A stretch of DNA of 64,000 nucleotides from Isoetes taiwanensis (lineage: Eukaryota; Streptophyta; Lycopodiopsida; Isoetales; Isoetaceae), in NCBI GenBank assembly GCA_021234155.1, contig JAJEKV010000034.1, positions 1,300,001-1,364,000 on the forward strand. The letters run 5' to 3'. The position numbers were made by a program, and so were the translations under genes. Under the pieces are notes generated by a model, which was not told the DNA's origin, ran no database searches, and worked only from the letters and a program-made list of their open reading frames with translations. Shown here piece by piece: positions 1-9,430 of the stretch; the stretch's first letter is position 1, and the number at the start of each line of letters is the position of its first letter.

Positions 1-49
1 ATATTTTCCAATTGTAAAATGTTGACTGACTGATACCTAAAGACATGCG

Positions 50-1450
50 CTACCCAGCCAGACAGAATTCCATCCCCTTGAGCACTATCATGTCCTCTCC
101 TTCCCCTGTGTAAGTCACACTCTGCACGTCAAAAAAATACGTAACCCTTGTATTGTATGGTTGAGATAAAAATTCTTTTCTTAATTCACGTACTTGATGC
201 TTGGTAAGTTTCTTGTTGCAAGTATTTTTGCAGCAGCTTGACTTCATAAACTTATTGATGGAACTTGTGGAGCATAGCCTTTCCTCTTTGCTCTTTCCCT
301 TGGGCTCTCTTGGAATTCTATTTGTGTAAATATACTTCCTTTTTCGTTTGAATTGAGCCTAAATGTTGCCCTCAAATGATTCTAGCTCTATATCCTCATT
401 TTCTTTAGCTTCTCGAGCTTGCAGATGTTGTGAGACAGTCCTTCCATCCTGCAGCATCACATCGCTATTTTCCCATTGTACAAGTGCATTTTCTGCTGGC
501 CTTTCTGCACAAGCATGACATTTGAGATCCTCTGTAATTAGTGCAGGAAGGACCTTTCCCACACAGAGGCCCACCTTTGAGTCTCCTAAAAATTCATCGT
601 CAACAGCATCCTGGGGATCACTAAAGACAATTATGGCCTCTGCATATTTACTTCTATCACATGCATGAAGAATGTGGCAATGCTTATCCAAGAGATCAGT
701 TCTTGAGAAACTAGGTATCTGATGCTATCCTGCGAGGAAAACGAGTACCTAGATCCACTATAGGATCAATTTCTTCATCTGCATCTGACACTGCCTCTAC
801 AGATTCTATATTTGAGGTCAGTGATGGAGTAGCTAAATCAATGGCATGATATCTTATATCCTGCCGAGGCCATTCGATAAACGTGCCCACAGCCTCTTCA
901 ATGTTGTCAGCATCATCACATGGAATCGGAAGGATGTGGGTAGGCACTACAGCCTCGGTAACTTGCATTGCTACGTTGAGTGCGTCAACATTCTTCCCAT
1001 GGATGTAAGTTCTATTCACCCAGACACCCTTACCAACCACAATATTATTAATGACTAGGTTCACCATATTCTCTGCGATGCTTACTGTTTGAAGGAGCGG
1101 AGCAGTCGACACTGAGTCTGATGATATTGTAGAGGGACTACTAGGCAAGTGGGGGTTTCAGCATGAGACATTCCCGATGACACAGGTGAGGCAGTTTCAC
1201 AGATTTTTACTTGATTTCGAGGCCATTCGATAAATGTCCCCACGGCTTCAGCAATCTTATCTGTGCCCGCACACGGAATGGGAAGCAATTGGGAGGGCAC
1301 TATGGCTTTAGTGACCTCCACGACCACATTGCACCATGCAATGTTCCTACCATGCAGATGGCCTCTATGCAATTCATGTCCCCTGGCAACTACCACATCC
1401 CCATGGAGAAGGTTACGCAGGGGCCTTTTTCTATAAGATTCAATACACAC
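50..1450 (-). pseudogene. Decayed transposon-type protein with two DUF8039-like repeats
   Basis: Read on the minus strand. 1450-1082 gives one repeat with the signature LLPIPC...EAVGTFIEWPRN, and 1148-711 gives a second with ILPIPC...EAVGTFIEWPRQ. Both carry an HGRN/HGKN motif and a V-rich strand about 20 residues upstream, as in the plant DUF8039 domain that is common in large transposon-derived plant proteins. The two repeats are in different frames. An acidic segment follows at 691-359. After a stop near 358 the reading continues through a basic stretch into 247-50, which has a CCKNTC cysteine motif followed by KLTKHQVRELRKEF, resembling the small zinc cluster found near the start of some transposase-type proteins. 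Frame changes and a stop mean it is unlikely to make one protein as read, unless introns are present. The family assignment is by pattern recall; the transposon origin is inference. Confidence 0.45.
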
Positions 1451-1538
1451 ACATACTTGTTAAGGACATGCAACCCTCGATGACATACACTTAGTAAAAA
1501 TAGCGCGACAATTTGAAAGAAATTAGACGACATAGGAC

Positions 1539-1760
1539 AAATGGCGCAGCTGCTCCATTTACGAAATGGCACTGTCGCGCCATTTACCTTTAAATGGCGC
1601 AGCTGCGCCATTTACCTGTAAATGGGGCAGCTGCGCCATTTTCCTTTAAATGGAGCAGCTGCGCCATCTGAAGGAAAATGGCGCAGCTGCACCTTTTACA
1701 TGTAAATGGAGCAGCTGCGCCACTTAAAGGTAAATGGCCCATCTACACGTACATGGCATC
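1539..1760. repeat. Array of GC-rich palindromes (TGGCGCAGCTGCGCCA)
   Basis: At least seven partly degenerate copies of a palindrome with core TGGCGCAGCTGCGCCA, usually flanked by AAA/TTT and separated by short linkers such as ACCTTT. The period is about 28-31 bp. Each copy can form a cruciform or hairpin. The array lies just upstream of the minus-strand transposon-type ORFs, where subterminal repeats of a DNA transposon would be expected. Related palindromes recur at 3,068-3,200. Confidence 0.8.
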
Positions 1761-2102
1761 TTTAATGTAAATGCTATATCTAATAACTAGAGTTATGGAT
1801 TCTTATTACTACAAGATTCAGCAATCAAAGAAAATGTACACTTCAAGACATCAATTGTTGAGAACTTATCTACTGAGGCAAGATAGAGAAGATCTACCCT
1901 TCAAAAACTTAATCTGTTTAGAATTATGGTCAACTCGCAACAGACTGAAAAGAATTCTCATTAAATACACAACATTAACCCATACAATCTACCATCTCCA
2001 GTTCTATCCTACATTTAACATATTAAAATTTAACATACTAGAACTGAATAGCCTCTAACCTGGAGGTCATTGAGGATTCCGGATCTGCCATCAGAGAATG
2101 CG
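1761..2102. other. AT-rich spacer, nothing recognised
   Basis: No gene, RNA or clear repeat seen. An open frame of 95 codons on the plus strand (1771-2058) has no recognisable motif and is probably chance. Confidence 0.5.
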
Positions 2103-2207
2103 CCTGAAGAATGAAGACGTGCACCTGAAGAATGAAGACGTGCGCCTGAAGAATGAAGCCGCGCGCCTGAAGAATGAAGCCACGCGCTTGAAGAATGAAG
2201 ACAAGGG
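2103..2207 (+). repeat. 21-bp minisatellite encoding heptads
   Basis: Five tandem copies of CCTGAAGAATGAAGACGTGC plus one base, drifting slightly from copy to copy. The unit is exactly seven codons. The plus frame from an ATG at 2098 reads as repeats of RLKNEDV, an ideal coiled-coil heptad, and stops at 2209-2211 (TAA). The minus strand reads LHSSGAR repeats. The plus frame is closed by a stop at 2071, so only about 35 residues are open. Confidence 0.85.
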
Positions 2208-2449
2208 CTAAGCGGCCTGCAAAAGAAAGACAAGCGGCCAAGCAAGTGACTGCTACTATCGTCTAAGAAACCAACGTCTAAGACGGAATAGACGTCGGAG
2301 AAGCGCCCTGCTTTGTCCACTAAGTGATCTCAGGCGCAAGTACCTACGAATATTGAAGCGAGGACAAGGAGCATAAAATCGCAACCTACGGAGTCGATGA
2401 TAGCGCCTTCTAATGACCATGTCTGCCTCCTGACAGCAGACAATAAAAG

Positions 2450-2735
2450 GCCCCCATTATGAAGTGGACGGGCGGGCAAATTCAAAGTTCAAAATACGGG
2501 CGGGCAAATTCAAATTTTAAATTCAAACTTCAAATCTGGTGCGGGCGAAAAAAAAGATCTGCCAAGGCCGGGGCAGGCGGGGAAAATTCAAATTTTTAAA
2601 ATTTGGAGAGATTGGACGAAAGGGAGAGACGGACGGCGAGGCGGATGAGGCGGGAAAATTCAAATTTTTTAAAACTTGGAGAGACGGACGGGTGGGCAAA
2701 TTTTAAAAATTTTGAACGCGGACGGGCAGGTAAAT
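2450..2735. repeat. Degenerate GCGGG(C/A)AAATTCAAA repeats
   Basis: Six or more imperfect copies of a unit made of a G-rich part (GGGCGGGC, AGGCGGGAAAA, GGACGGGTGGGC) and an AT part (AAATTCAAATTTT). Some copies, such as GGCGGGAAAA near 2648, match the E2F site TTTCCCGCC. The block precedes a CT-rich stretch that looks like a plant 5' leader, so it could be a promoter, but no coding sequence follows. Confidence 0.55.
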
Positions 2736-3067
2736 TTTTTTTTCTTTTCCGCCGACTTATCTTTTTCTTTTCCGTCCAATTTTCATTTCATTACTTTTGC
2801 GCCTACTCGCCTCCCACATCCGCCTACCGCCTTCCGCCAGCGCCCAGCGCCTTGCACACTCTCTCTCCTATTCAAACACCTTCTCTCTCTAGCGCCTGTT
2901 GATCCGGGAGCGTTCTGAAAAAAGGTGGAGTAACTTTTATATGGGCCCAGTACTTTTATACGCAATACAAATACAATGGCGCAATCTTCGCTCAAAATCT
3001 GGGAGCCAGGCTCAAGTTAGTATCTGTTGTTTCTATTCTTGTCGATTTGGAGTAGCGTAGGTAACTG
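2736..3067. other. Pyrimidine-rich leader-like stretch
   Basis: CT-rich DNA (2780-2890, with CTCTCTCT near 2886) followed by a site II-like ATGGGCCCAG at about 2942. A short ATG frame at 2974 closes after 14 codons. It resembles plant promoter or leader sequence, but no gene could be attached to it. Confidence 0.3.
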
Positions 3068-3200
3068 TAATGGCGCGGACGCGCCATTTCGTTAGGAGAG
3101 GGTGGGCTTGTTGCCACCCTTCCTTATATAGCTATAAATGTCTATGGGTCTTCCTCTAGAAGGGGACCCATAGAAGAGCAAATGGCGCAGCTGCGCGTTG
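3068..3200. repeat. Outlying copies of the TGGCGC palindrome
   Basis: AATGGCGCGGACGCGCCATT at about 3070 and AAATGGCGCAGCTGCGCG at about 3180 match the array at 1,539-1,760. The family therefore brackets about 1.3 kb. Confidence 0.6.
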
Positions 3201-3314
3201 ACAGCATGAGATAAATATGAGGTTTTCAGCCTTGTTAGCAATGTTCCTTGCCATGGTCTAGGTAGCACAGGATTCCAGCACATCATGGATAACCTGGTGA
3301 GCGAAATGAATTCA

Positions 3315-3611
3315 TTAGGTGAAGGAGCAATTCACAAGAACAAAGGATGTGAAGAATATGGTTCTAGTTTTGGAATAGGGTTCATTGACGCATTTCTTGA
3401 GTTGAGGAAGGTTGTCACAGGTTTGCCCTCTTTTTGCATGTAGCAAGGTTTTGAAATCCGACCAAGGGAACCAGGCAGGCGTTAGACAGTCCAGTTTAAC
3501 AGGAGCGTTTAGACAAGGTGGGAGAGATGTGGGGTCACATGTAGGCAGAAGAAATAGAAGCACCAAGATAAAAGTGAATAAAAGTGGCCACTTCTTTAGT
3601 AAGGCGACCAA
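3315..3611 (-). CDS. Possible small secreted Cys-containing protein
   Basis: A 98-residue minus-strand frame starting at 3611. It begins with a basic residue pair followed by a strongly hydrophobic stretch (LLFTFILVLLFLL, about residues 10-22), as in a signal peptide. The remaining region has seven cysteines. No family is recognised, and a competing plus-strand frame of similar length overlaps it (3412-3720). No promoter or splice support was found. It may be chance. Confidence 0.2.
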   Translation of the reverse strand: MVALLKKWPLLFTFILVLLFLLPTCDPTSLPPCLNAPVKLDCLTPAWFPWSDFKTLLHAKRGQTCDNLPQLKKCVNEPYSKTRTIFFTSFVLVNCSFT

Positions 3612-4479
3612 AGGAGAGGAGAGGTATGGCTACGGCGGGCGGCTAGGGAAGAATCAGTGTCAAACTACTAGTACTATCAACCTTTCTTTTCTGCAAACGT
3701 GCCTTTGTAGCAGCACCTAGTTGGAGGAAGCAGTGAATGAACTATTATGGACTACTCCTCCTGGGAATCGGGCGAGACCTTCAAAGTGGGAGATACACTA
3801 GGTATGTTTTCCTCTACTTATCAATTGCATTTTCCTTCACTAAGACCTAGCGGATCTGTGTGTGTAATAGGGCATTTTATATAATTTGAAATGTGTTGTT
3901 TTTTCTTTTTCCCTTTTTTTTTTGTTTCAAAGTTCATATATAGCGATGTCCACGATATGGCGACCCCCAAAACTCCCCTCCAAGCAAAGAAAACCTCGGC
4001 CTCACCCTCACCCCATCCTCCACCACCACACCATCTTCTTATGCAAACTCTGCCTTTGTTTTTGGCGTCGGGCTTGCTACCTTTCTCGCAACTCCCATCC
4101 TTACGAACCATGCAGACTTTAGATAGTTGATGCCGGTTGTTCTTTTTATCCAGTTGTTTTTTGTATCAGAAAAAAAAATGATAATTTTTGATTTGGTGTT
4201 TTATGGGATTTGTGCTATATCTTATGGTTTATTTGTTATTCATGAAGTTGCCAATGTTTTTTGAAAATTTTTTTTCTAAGCTAGAAAAACAACATCTTCC
4301 ATAACACACCTACAAGTACTTTCAATAGTCGCCACTCCTCCTTGGATTAAGAATTCATAAAGAGGGAAAATCCCTCTTCAAGTCCTCTTCCTTTTCACAA
4401 GTGACCTCTTCTTCCCGATGGTTTTTTCTACTCCTGATTTGGGTTGGAGTTCGTCAGAAACGTCATAGGGTTTCTTGTT
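3612..4479. other. Intergenic, no supported gene
   Basis: Short overlapping open frames on both strands at 3,821-4,130 come from proline/pyrimidine-rich DNA and have no recognisable motif. T-rich and A-rich runs occur around 3,900-3,925 and 4,166-4,280. Confidence 0.5.
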
Positions 4480-4660
4480 GAAACTTAATGTTGTTTCAAT
4501 GGAAACTTGATTTTCACGAAAACTACATCAAGTTTCCATTGAAACCGTATTAAGTTTCGATGGATACTATGTTAGTAGTGAAACCTTTGTAAGGTTTCCA
4601 ATATGGAAACTATACGTAGTTTACTTTTGAAAAAACTCTATAAGATTTCCGCTTTTTAAA
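4480..4660. repeat. Cluster of GAAACTn(6)AGTTTC-type short inverted repeats
   Basis: About eight occurrences of GAAACT or AGTTTC in both orientations, several arranged as small palindromes such as GAAACTATACGTAGTTTAC. A second cluster of the same motif is at 5,388-5,485. Confidence 0.6.
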
Positions 4661-5387
4661 ATCAAATGAAAGAGTCTAGGCACGTGTGTAAGATCTTGTG
4701 GCACATGTAATCTACCCACATGTGTAAGATATTGTGGAAAATTGTATTATCAAATGCATTAATGGTGTCCTTTTAGCGTGAGGAGCACGCCAACATTTGA
4801 ATAGCGCATCTGATCAGAATAGCACAGTAGCAACTCTATTCAATCTGGCAGATCAGAAAAAGGGACGCCGGACTTGGATCGATATGGTACAAAACAATAT
4901 GAGGGGTCCCCAGCTGGCCTGCAGCAAGCTCTGACAGCCATTTCTTTGATTTTCCTTGTTCTTGCCTTAATTTGAACCATCCATCTGCTGCTGAACCATC
5001 CAGCGAAATGAAAACCGACACAGGCACAGGTATTTGAAGTTACAAAAAAAATCAAATCTACGGGTTCTAAATCCGACACCTAGATCATGCTTTTTAAAGA
5101 CACAAAGCAATTCCTGAATCAACAAGACAAATGCAACAATCTACATACCAAGATCAAGGCAACAGTGGCATGCGCTCAAAATCTTGCTTCAAATCCTTGC
5201 CCTCAAAATCTTGCTTTAAATCCTTGCCGGATGAAACATTCTTGCAAATTTGGATTGAGAAAAGTGGTGCATTAAATGGAAGCGAATTTTTGTACGTGCA
5301 TTAGATTCTGATGCAGATATGGAAGCGTAGATGCACAAACTGAAATCATTGCAAAAGTTCAAGGATAGAAAGACTATTTTTAAGTTT
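4661..5387. other. Intergenic, no supported gene
   Basis: Minus-strand frames at 4,836-5,079 have no recognisable domain. There is a short direct repeat of CAAAATCTTGCTT.AAATCCTTGC at about 5,175-5,226. Confidence 0.5.
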
Positions 5388-5485
5388 GAAGAGAAACTGA
5401 ATATAGTTTCAGGGAAACTGAATATAGCTTCCACTGAAGCTTTATATACTTTCCAGATTGAAACTATATTAAGTTTCTCTTTTTG
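5388..5485. repeat. Second GAAACT/AGTTTC cluster
   Basis: Contains GAAACTGAATATAGTTTC, GAAACTGAATATAGCTTC and the palindrome GAAACTATATTAAGTTTC, the same motif family as at 4,480-4,660. Together they may be ends of one degraded element. Confidence 0.55.
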
Positions 5486-5589
5486 GAGGATAATCCCAAT
5501 CGAGCATAGATAAAGTCTTCGTCAACGAACTTTCATATGATTATGTTTTCTTTGCATCTTATCCTCCATATAATTGGCAATTCCCTTGT

Positions 5590-6460
5590 CTGGAGGACCT
5601 TTTTAGATTTCCAAGGTAGGTCTCCATCTTTGACTCCAAGGAGATGATGAACTTGCAAAAGAACTATTTTAGTAGGAACATAATGCTTAAACAAGCTAAC
5701 ATCATGAAAGACTTTATTGAGGCTTAAATGTGGAGGATAGCTCTAGCTCATAGGCTAAGTTCTCCACTTTTCTAACTATTTTGAAGGTCCTGACCATTGC
5801 GGTGCCACCTTCTTTGTTGTCCTAATTTAAAATTTTCCTACTTTTATTTGGCCATGCTGCATCATTTTGCTCAAAATTTTAATATGTGCAATGCTTATCC
5901 ACATAGGCCTTCTATTTTGCTTGTGCTTTGACTATGCATTCTCGTGCTTCCTTAATGCTTGCTTTCATATCTTGGAGAAAGTATTGCGCCACTTGCGCTT
6001 TAGATATCCGATCATGTCATGTTGTTGATGTCAAGCATTGGTCTCCATATGTTAGTATGAAGGGTGACATACCCATAACGGAGTAGGTTAGGATAAGCTT
6101 CCCACTGATCTTCTTTGTTCCACATGTGCATCCTCAACATGTCCTCCAAGAATGTATTCAACCTCTCTGTTTGCCCATGAGGATGGTATGTTGTGCTCAT
6201 ACGGAGCTTAGTACCAACTATGTGGTATAATGCCTTCCAAAATTTACCTATAGGTTCTCAGTTGGATACTATACCTCCAGGCATGCCATGCAATCTGAAG
6301 ATGTTATTTACGAAAAGCACTAATGTTCCCAATGCTGTAATTGTTGATTTGCAAGGTATGAAGTGTGCTAATTTAGAGAGAGAATCGACGATGACAAGGA
6401 TGCTACCCTTCCCTTTTTTTGTGGGCCAGAAGCCCTGTGATAAAATCTAAGACCACGATC
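5590..6460 (-). pseudogene. Ty3/gypsy pol relic (integrase end)
   Basis: On the minus strand, about 6450-6200 reads in broken frames as an integrase core. A clean segment at 6200-6012 follows with STTYHPHGQTERLN and LEDMLRMHMW, the diagnostic end of the Ty3/gypsy integrase catalytic core (family consensus YHPQTDGQTERVN, so a few residues are missing). Further fragments down to about 5600 resemble the region after the integrase core that ends in FHVSLFKHYVP. Stops and frameshifts are frequent. No LTRs were recognised beside it. Confidence 0.75.
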
Positions 6461-7274
6461 ACATGAACAGGCTTCGGTTTGGCGCCTAAGCGATGGCGCC
6501 TAAAAGAAAGCGGTGACGCCTAAGAGATAGACGTTGGATGAAACTTGAAAGTAAAATGTTATTGTAGACCAGAAATAAAATAAAATAATGCACATTCTCG
6601 CCTTATCTCTCTTCCCTTGTTCTCACTAGGCAATGGTTTTAGCAGTTCCTAAAATAAAACTTCCAGCCGAAATTATCCTTAGTTATCTTTTCACACAAAA
6701 CCCTGTGTTCTACTACCTTATGATTTTCACTGTGTAGTGTGGAGTGGAGTGTGGTGTGGTGTGGTGTGATGTGTGGTATACTGTTTTTTCTTGTTTGCTT
6801 GATTCTGATATAGTTTGCTGGTTTTATTAGTCAAAACAATCTTATTAGGACATTGAATTATTTTGGAACGTAAAAAACTTATCTTATCTTATGATAACGC
6901 ATGTGTACATGTAAAAATACATGTATGGGTAGCCTTTCTTTTACATAGGTATGAGGTGGAAATTTTATATCCCTTGATTTAGGATATTCCTGGCATTATC
7001 TTGCAATAAGGGATAGTCTTCACTTGACAATTGTCTCTTCTTTGATAAGTTTTGAATAACAAGTTGACTAGAATGACAAGTTTTGAATAACAATGGTAGG
7101 CTTTGAATCCGATAATAAGCTTTGAATAACAAGTTGATTATGTAGTGTTTTAATGACATGGAATATGATCGACATGCGCATGATATCATGATGGTTATGA
7201 GTTCGTATGTTAATTTGTTCATGGCACAAGAAGAGGACAATTGTTTGAAGCATTTAATAGAAGTAAAACAAAAA
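6461..7274. other. Intergenic with short simple repeats
   Basis: Holds three imperfect copies of GGCGCCTAAGCGAT (about 6,481-6,530), a GTGTG-rich microsatellite at about 6,727-6,775, and repeats of GTTTTGAATAACAAG (about 7,045-7,135). No gene supported. Confidence 0.5.
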
Positions 7275-7655
7275 CAAAACTTAACGGAGGTATGTGCGAA
7301 GGCATTGCATTAGCATTAAGTTAAAAAAAATAACCTAATGGACAAATGTGCGAAGCCATTGCCGTTAGCATTAAGTTAGACTAACTTAATAGGCACCTGT
7401 GCGAAGAAATTGTCATTAGCATTAAGTTAGCAATAACTTAACTAAGGCATGTGCAAAAACATTTTTTATCTTGTCGTTAAGTTAAAAAAAAAAAACCTAA
7501 CTTGTTCTAGTCTGAAAGGATTTAACTAGTTTCCGTTATGTTAAAGTCTTAAAAGAAAGTTAACTTAGTCTTGGTGCGAACATAAGGGTCTCTTATAAGT
7601 TTAACTGGCAGTTAAAAAAAATTAACTTATTCCTAACTTAATGGCGGGTGCGAAG
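7275..7655. repeat. 53-bp tandem repeat, TGTGCGAAG...TTAGCATTAAGTTA
   Basis: Four decaying copies (about 7290, 7345, 7396 and 7447), each with TGTGCGAAG followed by CATTAGCATTAAGTTA. The 7,570-7,655 end carries related GGTGCGAA and inverted TTAACTTA motifs, giving the block a partly inverted arrangement as in a foldback element. Confidence 0.6.
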
Positions 7656-7701
7656 GTACCCTTAGACACATAATATATCCCCTAGAGGTAAAGACTCAAC
7701 A

Positions 7702-9100
7702 TGTTATTCTAACATAACATGTTAAGTGTGATCCATTAAAGCCTACATGTGGCACATGCCTATTTGCATGTGTGACACATGTTAAAGGGAGAGCACCGCA
7801 TCCCAAATACCCTCTAATAGGTATTTGCCATAAAGGTGCTAGTGGCCCCACTTGCCATGTGGCAAGGCATCATTGGACCAAGTGGCCCAGCTTAAAACAA
7901 AAGCTTTTAGGTTTTGGGCTAGCAGCGAGTTCAGGCCCTTGTCGGGCAATTTCAGCAGGTTTGGTCATAGTTTAGGTTGCCAGTCCTAGCTTAGCAGTAG
8001 GATTTAAGCTAGAGAGCATCTCTGTTTTAGTGTTACATGCTCATAGACCATTAACTCTAAAACCTGGTTGACCAAGGAATACTAGCTCTTGTATTCTTTA
8101 GGATTAGATATAATGTATTATTACTGTTGTTCTATTAAAGATGTTAGATGATCATGGTATGATACTTTGTTTTGCACCTCTTGTATATAAGAATAAAGGG
8201 AGTAGAGACCTAGGAGCCATGAGTAGTATGATCCTAGTAGTTAGACCTCTGTAATTTCCATTACAATGCGGCCTGTACATAGAGAGCCTGACTGATCGTG
8301 GGCCTACGACCTTTAGCTTAGAATAGGGGACTTGTTCCAATTGCAGAGGGATCCAGGGTGTGCTTGTCTGCCAGAGATCCATAGCAAGCTAGGCTTAATA
8401 TGTCAATGCGAGAGGATAAGATATGGGTTTGACCCCTCCTAGGTGATGCGTCATCTTAGTGGGGTGAGTTTGAGTATGAGGGGGGGCAACTTCGTCTCTC
8501 TAGCTGCCTGCTACGACAAGATACCTCTTGGAAGGAGCAGCCTTCCTGCCTCATCGGACCAAGGGAGATGCAGCCTTGGAGTAGCCTTAGGGTTACGTCT
8601 CCGGTAGGCTACAGTCGAGACCGGGAAGCTTTTTGATCTATCTGCAAACTATGCACAGGAGGGGCAGATGGAGTGGACTACGCTTACCATTTTTCTACGC
8701 GAGTCAGCTCTAGTATTTCAACTTCTGCCTACTGTTATCTTTGTGGCCCAGACCGTCAATCTTACCTCACAGAGTCTGAGCTTGGGTTAGGACCTCCCAT
8801 GTGTGCAATAATGATGTTGTATTATGATGATGATGTTATGTTGTTGATGGTGTCTCAACATTCGTGGTAAGCATTTATATTGATTATGTTGTATGTTGCA
8901 TGTGCTTATGTTTACACGCTTCCATAGTGAGATCGGCCCAGGGAAGATGGGGAAGACATGTCCTTCTTCCACATCAACTCTGGAGCATCACCAGTAGCTA
9001 ATGCCATGTGGATGGCCTCTTGTTGATCTGCAGGGTCGGCAGGAGAGGATCTCCAGTGCTTATACGATAGGAACGTCATATAAGTTAGGGGGACATTACA
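7702..9100 (+). mobile_element. Diverged solo LTR of the giant-LTR family
   Basis: Shares ordered blocks with the LTRs at 24,138-25,701 and 42,263-43,819. They include GCCATGTGGCA (7,853), GTAGAGACC..GAGCC (8,202), ATGCACAGGAGGGGC (8,650), GAGTCTGAGC (8,773), TGTTTACACGCTTCC (8,909) and a terminal block running from GGATCTCCAGT to ACATTACA (9,046-9,100). The spacing matches a full LTR of about 1.4 kb, so it is most likely a solo LTR. The 3' end at 9,100 is fairly firm. The 5' end (TGTTATTCT) is a guess, and no target duplication was found. Confidence 0.7.
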
Positions 9101-9317
9101 GAGTCATTAAGAATACCACTTGTTCAGTTTATATCTAACCATTCCAAGTCATAGAAGCATTCTAAAAGGAATATTTTACTTGAAACCATTTTTACATCTT
9201 GTTTTTTTTTATAGCTTTTGTCCATACAAAATTTTTGAGAGAATCTCAGCCATAGAATCAATCCATTTCTCCATCATTCTTCCAACTAGATACAACCTAA
9301 AAAGCAAATGAAACAAT

Positions 9318-9430
9318 GGGAAGAAAATCCCGTGCCTGCAGCCAACCAGTACCCCGTTAGCATGAAAAGGGTATCAGGGCAAGGGCCAAAAGGTACATTG
9401 GATTTTTCAGTTCATCACTGATTACCCATT
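9318..9430. repeat. Foldback repeat with GTTAGC loop (copy A)
   Basis: Contains CCTGCAGCCAACCAGTACCC, then GTTAGC, then GGGTA, giving a TACCC/GGGTA hairpin. An outer ACAATGGG (about 9,312) can pair with CCCATTGT (about 9,425). It is related to segments at 54,559-54,651 and 58,323-58,414. Confidence 0.4.

Noticed and set aside
1539-1760. CRISPR-like array of regular palindromic repeats
   Set aside because: Spacers are only a few bases long and similar to each other, the repeats themselves are the whole palindromes, and the window is plant nuclear DNA.
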